Positions 1-7,500 of a stretch of 9,440 bases of DNA are shown piece by piece. A program made the position numbers and the translations under genes. A model generated the notes under the pieces. That model made no database searches and was not told the DNA's origin. It was given only the letters and a program-made list of their open reading frames with translations. How positions within the stretch are numbered: position 1 is the stretch's first letter; each line of letters starts with the position of its first letter. The DNA is from Wenzhouxiangella sp. (GTDB lineage: Bacteria; Pseudomonadota; Gammaproteobacteria; Xanthomonadales; Wenzhouxiangellaceae): NCBI GenBank assembly GCA_021767625.1, contig JAASTB010000060.1:1-9440 (forward strand), given 5' to 3'.

Positions 1-137
1 CCCGTGATGCGCAGTCCCTCGTCGACGGCTTCGATCAGGAAATTGGCCAGAACCGGCAGCGTCTGCCGTCGTTCGACCACGTTGACCACCTGGGAGATCG
101 GCGCCAGCAGCGTCTCACGTGGAATCGAGAACTTCAT
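1..137 (-). CDS. dnaN: DNA polymerase III beta sliding clamp, N-terminal fragment (runs off the left edge)
   Basis: The beta clamp is a ring-shaped dimer that tethers DNA polymerase III to DNA. Only the first 45 codons are visible, read leftward from the ATG at 137-135. The peptide begins MKFSIPRETLLAPISQVV and continues with VERRQTLPVLANFL, the hallmark N-terminal strand/helix of DnaN, including the RxTLPVLANF segment. A strong Shine-Dalgarno sequence (GAAGGAG, 143-149 on the minus strand) lies 5 nt before the ATG and fixes the start. The gene follows dnaA on the same strand after a 241-nt gap, the standard dnaA-dnaN order. It may be transcribed from the dnaA promoter or from a promoter in the gap. 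The remaining roughly 320 residues of a normal clamp are outside the window. I am confident of the identity. Confidence 0.95.
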   Translation of the reverse strand, partial: MKFSIPRETLLAPISQVVNVVERRQTLPVLANFLIEAVDEGLRIT

Positions 138-142
138 GATTG

Positions 143-149
143 CTCCTTC
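143..149 (-). promoter_or_regulatory. ribosome binding site of dnaN
   Basis: On the minus strand the sequence GAAGGAG is followed by CAATC and then ATG. It is a near-consensus Shine-Dalgarno, much stronger than those of dnaA, rpmH or rnpA here, and it decides the dnaN start codon. Confidence 0.85.
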
Positions 150-216
150 ATGTCGAGGCAGTCGGATGACTGATTCTGTTTTTGTTTATAAAAGAAATAA
201 CCAGTAGCAGTAGGGC

Positions 217-234
217 CTGTTGAAACTGTTGAAG
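217..234 (+). repeat. tandem 9-bp direct repeat in the AT-rich part of the origin gap
   Basis: CTGTTGAAA at 217-225 is followed immediately by CTGTTGAAG at 226-234, so 8 of 9 bases repeat. It lies inside the candidate unwinding region. Short tandem iterations are common in origins, but two copies can arise by chance. No function can be assigned. Confidence 0.4.
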
Positions 235-313
235 AATCATTTTTCCCTTCATTTTCAATGGCTTGCTCACTGCAAACCGCTGGGACAACCGTCCGCGGAT
301 CCTGTTGGCCGAC

Positions 314-322
314 TGTGGATAA
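314..322 (-). promoter_or_regulatory. DnaA box, perfect consensus
   Basis: The plus strand reads TGTGGATAA, so the minus strand reads TTATCCACA, the high-affinity DnaA box consensus with no mismatch. It faces the second box at 338-346. The arms extend to CTGTGGATAA (313-322) and TTGTCCACAG (338-347), a 10-bp inverted repeat with one mismatch and a 15-bp spacer. Confidence 0.85.
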
Positions 323-337
323 CTCCCGTCGAAATTT

Positions 338-346
338 TTGTCCACA
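338..346 (+). promoter_or_regulatory. DnaA box, one mismatch
   Basis: TTGTCCACA differs from TTATCCACA only at the third base. It lies 24 bp (start to start) from the perfect box, in the opposite orientation. The pairing supports real DnaA binding at this site more than either box alone would. Confidence 0.7.
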
Positions 347-378
347 GCTTCTTCAGCCAATCCCCACAACTTGTTTTC

Positions 379-1713
379 TCAGCTGGTCAATTCCCGGGTC
401 AGACGGGCGTGCTCCTCGCGCAAGCGCCCGTCGGATTCGCATAAACTCTCGATTTTACGACAGGCGTGAAGCACTGTCGTGTGATCGCGCCCGCCGAAGG
501 CATTGCCGATTTCCGGCAGGGAATGCTCGGTCAGTTCCTTGGCCAGGTACATGGCCATCTGTCGCGGCCGGGCGATCGATCGGCTCCGGCGGCGCGAAAG
601 CAGGTCGGCCACGCGCAGCTGGTAGTAATCGGACACCACCTTCTGGATGTTCTCGATCGTGATCAGGCGATCGTGGACGGCGAGCACGTCGCGCAGGATC
701 TCTTGCGTGTACTCCAGATCGATGGTCCGGCCCGAGAAGCGCGCGTTGGCGATCAGCGAATTGAGTGCGCCCTCGAGGTCGCGCACGTTCGAGCGCATGC
801 GCCGCGCGATCAGGAAGGTCACGTCGTCGCTGAGTTCGAGCTCGCGCTCGCCCGCCTTCTTCTGCAGGATGGCCACGCGCGTCTCGAAGTCCGGCGGCTC
901 GATCGAGACCGTCAGCCCCCAGCCGAAACGCGAGCGCAGCCGGGCCTCGATACCGTCGACCTCCTTGGGGTAGCGGTCGCAGGTCAGGATGATCTGCTGG
1001 CGCGATTCGAGCAGGGCGTTGAAGGTGTGGAAGAACTCTTCCTGCGAGCGGTCCTTGCCGGCGAAGAACTGGATGTCGTCGAGCAGCAGGGTGTCGACCG
1101 AGCGGTAGCGGCGCTTGAAGGCGTCGATACTGTCGCGCCGGAGCGCCTGGATCATTTCACTGACGAATTTCTCTGCGTGCAGGTACATCACCTGCGCGTT
1201 CGGGTTGGCTTCGGCGATGAAGCGGCCGGCGGCGTGCAGCAGGTGCGTCTTGCCCAGGCCGGTGGAGCCGTAGAGCAGCAGCGGGTTGTAGACCGTACCG
1301 GGGCTGTTGGCCACCTGCTTGGCGGCGGCGAAGGCCAGTTCGTTGGACTTGCCGAGCACGAAGTTCTCGAAGCGGTAGCGTTCGTCCAGGCCCCAGGCGC
1401 CGCCCCGGCGCCGCTCGGGCGCTGGTTCGACGCGGGGCTCGCTGCTGCGGCTGCCGACTTCGATGGTGACCGCCGCCCGGTCGAAACCGTGATACGCGAA
1501 GAACTCGCGCATCATCTCCAGGTAGTGCTGGCGCACCTGGTCGCGGACCAGGTCGTTTGGCGCGGTCAGGCGAATCCGGTCGCCGCCGTCGCCGTCAAGC
1601 TGCAGCGGACGAATCCAGGTGTTGAGCTCCTCGAGCGGGATCTGGCGCTCGAGACGCTCGAGGCATTGCTGCCACAATGCGCCTACCGGATGGTTTTGCT
1701 GCTGCTCGGTCAT
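379..1713 (-). CDS. dnaA: chromosomal replication initiator protein DnaA
   Basis: DnaA-ATP binds DnaA boxes at oriC, melts the origin and recruits the DnaB helicase. The 444-residue product has all four domains. Domain I is about residues 10-85 (LWQQCLERL, NTWIRPLQ). A short variable linker spans about 88-110. The AAA+ domain spans about 111-340, with Walker A GSTGLGKT at 149-156, Walker B LLLDDIQFF around 209-217, sensor 1 near ILTCDRYPKE (242-251), the arginine-rich box ARLRSRFGWG (257-266) and sensor 2 around RSNVRDLEGAL (307-317). Domain IV binds DNA, with IARPRQMAMYL (380-390) and the signature GGRDHTTVLHA (407-417). The ATG at 1713 is at the normal distance from domain I, although its Shine-Dalgarno is weak. 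Ser150 replaces the second Gly commonly seen in Walker A, a minor change. The gene diverges from rpmH and precedes dnaN. I see no confident promoter for it in 1714-1800. Confidence 0.98.
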   Translation of the reverse strand: MTEQQQNHPVGALWQQCLERLERQIPLEELNTWIRPLQLDGDGGDRIRLTAPNDLVRDQVRQHYLEMMREFFAYHGFDRAAVTIEVGSRSSEPRVEPAPERRRGGAWGLDERYRFENFVLGKSNELAFAAAKQVANSPGTVYNPLLLYGSTGLGKTHLLHAAGRFIAEANPNAQVMYLHAEKFVSEMIQALRRDSIDAFKRRYRSVDTLLLDDIQFFAGKDRSQEEFFHTFNALLESRQQIILTCDRYPKEVDGIEARLRSRFGWGLTVSIEPPDFETRVAILQKKAGERELELSDDVTFLIARRMRSNVRDLEGALNSLIANARFSGRTIDLEYTQEILRDVLAVHDRLITIENIQKVVSDYYQLRVADLLSRRRSRSIARPRQMAMYLAKELTEHSLPEIGNAFGGRDHTTVLHACRKIESLCESDGRLREEHARLTRELTS

Positions 1714-1810
1714 AAGTCGCTCAGTCTAGTCGTGATGACGGGCAAATTCACCCTGCGTGACGCCGCGGTCGCGCCGGCGCCGCCACGGGTCGGTCCACGC
1801 GTCCAAAACG

Positions 1811-1840
1811 TTGACACGCAAGCGGTTTGAAAGTTATGCT
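1811..1840 (+). promoter_or_regulatory. sigma70-type promoter of the rpmH-rnpA-yidC operon
   Basis: A perfect -35 hexamer TTGACA (1811-1816) is followed after 18 bp by TATGCT (1835-1840), which matches 4 of 6 bases of TATAAT including the key TA...T positions. Transcription would start near 1847 and leave a leader of about 130 nt before rpmH. It lies in the divergent dnaA/rpmH spacer, where the rpmH promoter is expected. The surrounding 265-nt spacer (1714-1978) otherwise holds only the hairpin at 1864-1881; I see no DnaA box or ORF of note in it. Confidence 0.6.
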
Positions 1841-1863
1841 TGATGTCTTTTGTTGGGCTTCCC

Positions 1864-1881
1864 TGCGCGGTGAACCGCGTG
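1864..1881 (+). promoter_or_regulatory. hairpin in the rpmH mRNA leader
   Basis: CGCGG (1866-1870), the loop TGAA and CCGCG (1875-1879) form a 5-bp GC stem, extendable by two G-U pairs to 1864-1881. It would lie about 20 nt into the transcript from the predicted start. It has no T-run, so it is not an intrinsic terminator. It could be a leader structure or chance in GC-rich DNA. Confidence 0.25.
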
Positions 1882-1978
1882 CGGGATGCGCTGTCGTGTC
1901 CGGGCCAAGGTGCCTCGGGCTCGACCAAGCCGCCCATTGTATCGCCATAACAATCGTCAACAGTCTACGGATTCGGTC

Positions 1979-2125
1979 ATGAAACGGACATTCCAACCCA
2001 GCAGAATCAAGCGCCTCCGCCGTCACGGTTTTCGTGCACGGATGGCCACCAAGTCGGGTCGTGCAGTCATCAACGCCCGTCGCGCCAAGGGTCGCAAGCG
2101 CCTGGCCGCCAACCCGGGCCGGTAA
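1979..2125 (+). CDS. rpmH: 50S ribosomal protein L34
   Basis: L34 is a small, very basic protein of the large ribosomal subunit. The 48-residue product begins MKRTFQPS and contains HGFRARMATKSGR and RRAKGRKRL, which match the family across nearly its full length (46 residues in E. coli). The ATG at 1979 is the family start. An in-frame ATG at 1886 would add 31 unrelated residues and is not used. The Shine-Dalgarno is weak (ACGG at about 1967-1970). It is the first gene of the rpmH-rnpA-yidC operon, 12 nt before rnpA, and the TTGACA promoter at 1811 precedes it. I am sure of this call. Confidence 0.97.
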   Translation: MKRTFQPSRIKRLRRHGFRARMATKSGRAVINARRAKGRKRLAANPGR

Positions 2126-2137
2126 GTCCCTAGGCGA

Positions 2138-2485
2138 ATGCCATGGCGGCAGCGCCTGCCGCGAACCGCGCGCCTGCTCAGCGGCGCGCAGTTCAAGGCG
2201 GTTTTCTCCGCCCGCCGCTCGTGCGGCAACGAACTCTTTCGGGTTCACTACATTCCCTCGGACCAGGCGCGGCTCGGCATGGCCGTCTCGCGCCGCGTTT
2301 CGAAGCGAGCGGTCGATCGCAACCGCATCCGGCGCCAGATTCGCGAGACCTTTCGTCTCTGGCGCGACCGCCTCGCACCCATGGACTACGTGGTCGTGGC
2401 CCGGTCGGCTGCCCGCGATGCCGACCGCCGCGTCCTGAGAGAAAAACTCGAACAACTTTGGCAGCGGTTTAGCGACAATCCATGA
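2138..2485 (+). CDS. rnpA: ribonuclease P protein component
   Basis: RnpA is the basic protein subunit that helps the RNase P RNA remove 5' leaders from pre-tRNAs. The 115-residue product has the usual length. Its diagnostic RNR region reads SRRVSKRAVDRNRIRR at residues 51-66, with RNR at 61-63. It also shows the N-terminal FKAVF motif (residues 19-23) and the LGMAVSRR strand. The ATG at 2138 is 12 nt after the rpmH stop, and only a weak AGG lies upstream, so translation may depend on coupling to rpmH. Its TGA (2483-2485) overlaps the yidC ATG (2482-2484) as ATGA. No yidD fits between it and yidC, unlike in E. coli and many relatives. Confidence 0.96.
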   Translation: MPWRQRLPRTARLLSGAQFKAVFSARRSCGNELFRVHYIPSDQARLGMAVSRRVSKRAVDRNRIRRQIRETFRLWRDRLAPMDYVVVARSAARDADRRVLREKLEQLWQRFSDNP

Positions 2486-4227
2486 ATACGCGCAGTTTCC
2501 TTCTTCTTCTCATCGGCCTGCTGGGCTTCATGGTTTACCTGGAGTGGCAGAAGGACTATGCGCCCCCGCCGCGCCCCGCCGCCGAATCCGGACAGCAGAC
2601 TGCCGACGCCAGCGGCGCCGATCGAACGGCCGCCGAAAACGGCCGAAGCAGCGATGATCCGGGCGACGTGCCCGATGTGCCCGACTTCTCGGACGACCCG
2701 GACGCCACCGGCAACGAGCGCTCCGAGTCGACCGACATCCCGAGCGCCGAACCGGAAGTTCGCGCCAGCCGCCGCATCAGCATCGACACCGATGTGCTCA
2801 ATGTCGACCTCGACGCCAACGGCGGCACCCTGGTGGATCTTCGCCTGAAGGATTACCCGGTCAGCGTCGACAAGCAGAACGAACCGTTCGTCCTCCTCGT
2901 TCAGGATCTCCCGCAGCTGTTCGTCGCGCAGGCCGGCCTGGTCAGCGCCGACCGCCCGGCGCCCAACCACCGCACCCGCTGGCAGTTCGAACGCGACAGC
3001 TACGAACTGCAGCCGGGCGAAGACACCCTGGAAGTGCCGCTGACCTGGCAGCACGAATCCGGCCTGGAAGTCGTCGCCACCTGGATCTTCCATCGCGGCA
3101 ACTACATTGTCGACCTCGAGATGGAGGTCATCAACGAAAGCGGCCAACCCTGGCAGGGCGCGCGCTACGTGCAGCTCCAGAAGACCCGCCCGGACCTGAG
3201 CGACGCCGGTTGGGCCTTCACCAACCCGGAACGATTCAGCTACAACGGCGCCGCGGTTTATTCGCCTGAAGACGCGCTGACCAAGCTGGGCTGGGACGAC
3301 ATGGCCGAAAAGCCTTTCCAGGCGACCTTCAGCGGCGGCTGGGCGGCGATGATCCAGCACTACTTCCTGGCCGCATGGATTCCGCCCGAGGAACAGCGCC
3401 ACCGCTACACCACCCGCCAGGTGGGCGACGGCCAGCTGCCGCGCTACCTGGTGGCCGCCACCTCGCCCCAGATCAGCGTACCCGCCGGTGAGCGCCACAC
3501 CTTCACCGCGCGCCTGTTCGCCGGCCCCAAGCTGCAGAACCGCCTCGACGAAGTCGCGCCGGGCCTGCGCCTGACCGTCGACTACCGCTTCTTCACGATC
3601 ATCTCGCGCCCGCTGTTCTGGGCGCTGGACCACATCCACACCCTGATCGGTCACTGGGGCTGGTCGATCGTGGTGCTGACCCTGCTCATCAAGCTGGTCT
3701 TCTACAAGCTCACCGAAGCCCAGTTCCGCTCGATGGGCAAGCTGAGAAAACTCCAGCCGCGCATCCAGCAGCTCAAGGAGCGCTACGGCGACGACCGCCA
3801 GAAGTTCGGTCAGGCCATGATGGAGATCTACAAGAAGGAGAAGGTCAACCCGCTCGGCGGCTGCCTGCCGATCCTGGTCCAGATCCCGATCTTCATCTCG
3901 CTCTACTGGGTGCTGCTCGAGTCGGTCGAACTGCGCCAGGCCTCGTTCCTGTGGGTGCCCGACCTGAGCCAGCCGGATCCCTACTTCATCCTGCCGATCC
4001 TCAACGGCGCGTTCATGATCATCACCCAGCGCCTGATGCCGGCGGCGGGCATGGATCCCATGCAGCGCAAGATCATGCAGGGCCTGCCGGTGGTATTCGC
4101 CTTCCTGTTCGCCCTGTTCCCGGCCGGCCTGGTCCTGTACTGGGCAACCAACGCCGGCGTGTCGCTGGCGCAGCAGTGGTACATCCTGCGGCGGCTCGAC
4201 AAGGAAGAAGAACGCAAGCGGCGGTGA
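2482..4227 (+). CDS. yidC: membrane protein insertase YidC
   Basis: YidC inserts and folds inner-membrane proteins, alone or with SecYEG. The 581-residue product has the gram-negative layout. TM1 (about 5-21, LLLLIGLLGFMVYL) leads into an acidic low-complexity linker (about 30-95, many D, S, E and P). The large periplasmic beta domain spans about 96-365. The conserved five-TM core region runs from about 373 to 570: WGWSIVVLTLLIKLVFYKL, a cytoplasmic helical hairpin with RSMGKLRKLQPRIQ and DDRQK, VNPLGGCLPILVQIPIF (455-471), YFILPILNGAF, and FPAGLVLYWATN (546-557). The positive residue of the hydrophilic groove is Lys404 where E. coli has Arg366; Lys is also usual in Pseudomonas-type YidC. The C-terminal tail (KEEERKRR) is basic. 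The ATG overlaps the rnpA stop by 4 bp with no strong Shine-Dalgarno, suggesting translational coupling. Confidence 0.97.
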   Translation: MNTRSFLLLLIGLLGFMVYLEWQKDYAPPPRPAAESGQQTADASGADRTAAENGRSSDDPGDVPDVPDFSDDPDATGNERSESTDIPSAEPEVRASRRISIDTDVLNVDLDANGGTLVDLRLKDYPVSVDKQNEPFVLLVQDLPQLFVAQAGLVSADRPAPNHRTRWQFERDSYELQPGEDTLEVPLTWQHESGLEVVATWIFHRGNYIVDLEMEVINESGQPWQGARYVQLQKTRPDLSDAGWAFTNPERFSYNGAAVYSPEDALTKLGWDDMAEKPFQATFSGGWAAMIQHYFLAAWIPPEEQRHRYTTRQVGDGQLPRYLVAATSPQISVPAGERHTFTARLFAGPKLQNRLDEVAPGLRLTVDYRFFTIISRPLFWALDHIHTLIGHWGWSIVVLTLLIKLVFYKLTEAQFRSMGKLRKLQPRIQQLKERYGDDRQKFGQAMMEIYKKEKVNPLGGCLPILVQIPIFISLYWVLLESVELRQASFLWVPDLSQPDPYFILPILNGAFMIITQRLMPAAGMDPMQRKIMQGLPVVFAFLFALFPAGLVLYWATNAGVSLAQQWYILRRLDKEEERKRR

Positions 4228-4230
4228 TGG

Positions 4231-4249
4231 GCGGCGGCTTCGCCGCTGC
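4231..4249 (+). terminator. GC-rich hairpin just after yidC, possible operon end or 3' stabiliser
   Basis: GCGGCGGC (4231-4238), the loop TTC, and GCCGCTGC (4242-4249) form an 8-bp stem with one G-U pair, 3 nt after the yidC stop. No run of T follows, so it is not a canonical intrinsic terminator. It may protect the 3' end of the mRNA or act with Rho. Its position is the main support. Confidence 0.4.
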
Positions 4250-4354
4250 TGCGTTCGTTCGCTCCTTCGTTGATGCGGTTGTTCGCTAAGGTGTTTCGCG
4301 TGTTGGGTGCACACTGCTCGCCCGCAGCGAAACGCCGCTGAAACCCGGGCGCAG

Positions 4355-4377
4355 GAAGTGACGCGGATTGTCACTTC
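4355..4377. promoter_or_regulatory. perfect 8-bp inverted repeat, possible operator
   Basis: GAAGTGAC (4355-4362) and GTCACTTC (4370-4377) are exact reverse complements separated by 7 bp (GCGGATT). The total length of 23 bp is typical of a dimeric regulator site. It lies about 100 bp upstream of the -10-like element of the giant gene, a plausible activator position. It could also be an RNA hairpin. I do not recognise a known consensus. Confidence 0.4.
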
Positions 4378-4470
4378 GACCGCCCCCCCCGGAACATATC
4401 ACCCCCGACTGTCCAGGCCGGGACACCTGAAACTGCTGCGTTCACGAAAAGCGTCATGCGAACCGGCGCG

Positions 4471-4486
4471 ACAATTGCATACAATT
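4471..4486 (+). promoter_or_regulatory. possible promoter -10 region of the giant gene, within a 10-bp-period direct repeat
   Basis: TACAAT (4480-4485) matches 5 of 6 bases of TATAAT. No good -35 hexamer lies 16-18 bp upstream, so an activator may be needed. The element sits in ACAATTGCATACAATT (4471-4486), where ACAATT repeats exactly one helical turn (10 bp) apart. A start near 4492 would give a leader of about 33 nt. Confidence 0.4.
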
Positions 4487-4512
4487 TCGCCCGAAAACCC
4501 AAGTGATTCCTC

Positions 4513-4521
4513 GAGGGAGAG
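4513..4521 (+). promoter_or_regulatory. ribosome binding site that decides a GTG start
   Basis: GAGGGAGAG lies just before ATC and the GTG at 4525; GAGG is 8 nt from the start codon. A TGA in the same frame at 4504-4506 excludes any start further upstream, and the next in-frame ATG (4558) would cut into the signal peptide. GTG at 4525 is therefore the only sensible start. Confidence 0.75.
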
Positions 4522-4524
4522 ATC

Positions 4525-4587
4525 GTGTCCACCATTCGTATCGTCCTGATCGGACTGATGCTGGTCCTTGCGGGCCAGCTCGCCGCC
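4525..4587 (+). other. Sec signal peptide of the giant protein
   Basis: Codons 1-21 encode a short n-region with one Arg (residue 5), a hydrophobic core (IVLIGLMLVLAG) and a c-region ending LAA before Gln22. There is no lipobox Cys, so it is a signal peptidase I substrate, not a lipoprotein. No Lys is used; the positive charge comes from Arg5 alone. Confidence 0.8.
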
Positions 4588-7500
4588 CAGACCCCCCAGA
4601 TCGACCAGACCGTGCCGGTCGAGAGTTTTCTCGGCGAGCAGTTCTGCTTTCAGACCAATTTCACCAACACCGGCTCTCCCGGATACGGTCCCTACCTTCG
4701 CGTCGAGCTTTCCCCTGATCTGACGCTGGATTCCGCAGAAATCTTCGGCACCGGCGGCGGCATCAACAACGTCGGCACCTTTCCGGCCGCGCCGGGCAAC
4801 CAGCTCACCGACCCCATCACCGGTCAGACCGTGACCGGTACGCCCGGCAACGACTTCCTCGTTCTCACTTATCCGGTCGGTTCGGTCGTCGACGGCGGCC
4901 CCGACTTGCCCATCGATATCTGTCTGACCATCGAACCGGGCGCTACCGTCGGCGCTCCCCTGCCGGTGGATATCACCCCGATGTACGAATTCGGCGATAC
5001 GCCGACGGGCGACAACGGGCCGATCACCGGCTCGACGGTGAACCAGTCGGTCACCCCCACGGTGCTGACTTTCAGCAAGTCGCAGGATGCCCCCGAATCG
5101 GAGCGCCCGCCGGCCACGTCCTGGCCGTACACCTATACCCTGACGGCCGACATCGCCAACACCGCCACCATCAATCCTCTGGTCATCTCCGACCAGTTGC
5201 CGGCCGACTTCCAGTTCATCGGCCCGGTCAACATTACCGGCGGCAGCGGATGTTCGACCACATCAACTCCCTCCACGGTTAGCCCCGGCGGCACCCTCGA
5301 AGTCACGTGCTCGGGCAATACGGTCGGTACCGTCTCCGGCAGTGATGTTGTCGTGACCTACAGCGGCTACATCGTCGACACGCTCGACGAAACCGTCTGC
5401 ACCACCGAAGACCAGATCAACAACGCCAGTGCAGATGGCACTTACGTGCCCTCTTCGGGCCCGAACCAGGTGCTGCCCACGGTCAGCGACAGCGAGACTG
5501 TCACCGCCAAGCACGTGGCAGTCCAGAAAGGCGTTTCGCCCGGACAGGCCTCGCCCGGCGCCGCGCTGACCTACACCCTGAACTTCCAGGTGACCGATTT
5601 CGGCGATGTCGACAGCCTGGTCGTCACCGACACCATTCCCGACGGCATCGATTTTGTCGCCCACGGTTCTCTTACGGTCAACGGCTCTACCGTGGCGATT
5701 ACGCCGACCGAGGTCGTCAATGGCGATTACACCACCACGCTGACCTACGACATCGGCGCGGCCGCCGGCACAATTCCGGCCAGCAGCTCAATCACGCTGC
5801 AATACGACGCCCAGCTTCGGCAGGACTACCAGAACACTGGTGAGCCAATCCTCTCCTCGGACAGCCTCACCAACACGGTGACCGCCGACTACAGCCTGGT
5901 CCAGGGCGCCAGCGGTTGCGCCGACGGCAGCGGCGCCACCATCAGCATCATTCCCGTGGCCCTGAGCAAGGAAATCGTCAACGTCCAGCCTTTCTACGTC
6001 CCGGGCGAGTCGATCATCTTCCGACTGACACTGGATGTTCCCGCCGGTGACACGAGCGCAATTCTTTTCGAGGATTTCTTCCCGCTGCCCGTTATCGACG
6101 TCACCGACATTTCCACGACGTTCGGCACGGACATAGTCCACGGACCAAACGACACGCTCGGGCTGACTCCCGACAGCATCACCGTCGACGCAGCGCAGAA
6201 TGCACTGGCCATCGAGTGGCCCGACGTCACCAGCACGACATCTGAGACCATCGAAGTCGACGTATCGGCCCCAATCAACGACATTCCGTTTGCCGACGGC
6301 TTGTTCCTGACCAATATCCTGCTTGGCAGCACCGAGAACACGCCCGGGCAATCGGCCATCGCCACCGGCCCGGTCAGTTTCCAGGTCGGCGCGCCCGACA
6401 TGGTCGTCACCAAGGGCGTCTCGGCCACGGACGGTAACGGATCGATCAACCCGGGCCCGGGCAACCTGCCTGTCGACGGCGACATTACCGGCATCGACGC
6501 CGGCGACACGATCACCTACACGATCACCGCCGAGAACCAGGGCAGTGCGCAAGCCTACGACGTCACCATCACAGACCCGACGGTTCCGGGCCTGACCGGC
6601 TGCAGCGTCTCGGGTGTGACCGACGGAGCGGGCACGGTTCTCGGCTTCACCGGATCAATCGCGACGGGCATCCTGCTCGACGATCCGCTAGCGGCCAACG
6701 ACGGCAGCGTGGGTGCCCCATACGACACCGATACCGCCCTGGTCACGGTTGATTGCCAGGCGGCGGCCGATCTGGCGCCGGACAGCACGATCACCAATAC
6801 GGCTTCGTTGAACTGGGCGAGCCAGAGCGGCGCGGCCGACTTCCCGACCCTGACCGATGACGCCACGGCCGAAAGCGCCGACATCGACCAGCAGAAGTAC
6901 TTCATATCGAGCTCGGAACCCGGCACATCCGATGCCGCGAATCCGCCGCGGGCGACCATCGGCGAAGTCGTACGTTATCGCGCCGCCGTTCGCATTCCCG
7001 AAGGTGAAATCACGCAGCTGAGCGTACGCGACAACCTGCCGTCCGGGCTGACCTTTCTCGATGACGGAACTGCCACCGCAGCGTTCGTCAGCAACGGTGC
7101 AGGATTGTCCTCGAGCACACTCGCGATTCCCACGATCAACGGCAGTGCATCCGGACCCGGGGCAGTGCCCAGTGCCTCGATCACGTTCCCCCTGCCCCCT
7201 GGTGCCATTTCCGGCGGCCCGTTTTCCAACGGCACCGATCCCGTCTTCGCCTTCGGCGACGTGACCAACGCGGATAGCGACACGGACGACGAGTTCTTGC
7301 TGCTGGAATTCAACGCGCTGGTCAACAACGCCGGTGCGGGCAGCAACGACGTCGGGGACAACCGCAACAACAACTTCACCACCCTGGGCAGCGGCAGTGC
7401 ACTCAACGGCAACTCGAACAATGTACAGGTTCGCATCGCTGAGCCGGCCGTCACCGTCGCCAAGTCGGCGATACCGGCCACGGGTGATGCGGGCGACACG

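Larger units (their letters stand above)
171..378. other. oriC: candidate chromosomal replication origin (oriC) in the dnaA-dnaN gap
   Basis: This non-coding stretch lies between dnaA and dnaN. Positions 171-260 are about 68 % A+T by hand count (61 of 90) in otherwise GC-rich surroundings, including TTTGTTTATAAAAGAAATAA at 181-200, so they could serve as a DNA unwinding element. To the right, 313-347 carries two DnaA boxes facing each other. A tandem 9-mer (CTGTTGAAA/CTGTTGAAG) lies at 217-234. AT-rich DNA plus DnaA boxes beside dnaA is the usual oriC composition, and dnaA-dnaN gaps serve as origins in several bacteria. The number of clear boxes (two) is low for an origin, so this region could instead be an autoregulatory DnaA site for dnaN. 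I see no matches to the box consensus in the dnaA-rpmH gap. Confidence 0.6.
4228..4524. other. non-coding spacer between yidC and the giant surface-protein gene
   Basis: No plausible gene is seen in these 297 nt. From left to right they hold a GC hairpin (4231-4249), a second imperfect hairpin with arms GCCCG (4320-4324) + CAGCG (4325-4329) and CGCTG (4336-4340) + CGGGC (4346-4350), the perfect inverted repeat at 4355-4377, a run of eight C (4383-4390), a short ACAATT direct repeat with a -10-like element (4471-4486), and the ribosome binding site of the downstream gene. The spacer probably ends the yidC operon and carries the control region of the next gene. In many gammaproteobacteria mnmE lies here instead. 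Confidence 0.6.

Noticed and set aside
201..215. TAG-rich triplets near CAGTAGCAGTAG as a DnaA-trio element
   Set aside because: The TAG triplets are not contiguous and lie about 100 bp from the nearest DnaA box, so they do not match the expected layout.
359..368. Third DnaA box at AATCCCCACA
   Set aside because: It has three mismatches to TTATCCACA; too weak to list.
466..1830. 454-codon plus-strand open frame opposite dnaA
   Set aside because: It is antisense to a complete, well-conserved dnaA, and its translation is low-complexity V/A/L/D/R typical of a GC-rich shadow frame. No recognisable domain.
1886..1978. In-frame N-terminal extension of rpmH from the ATG at 1886
   Set aside because: L34 starts at MKRTFQPS throughout the family; the 31 extra residues are unrelated and this stretch lies in the leader with the hairpin.
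1748..2455. 235-codon minus-strand open frame across rpmH and rnpA
   Set aside because: It is antisense to two certain genes and to the rpmH promoter; no family resemblance.
2386..4374. 662-codon minus-strand open frame opposite yidC
   Set aside because: It lies antisense to yidC across nearly all its length and has the same shadow composition. yidC has full family motifs, so it is the real gene.
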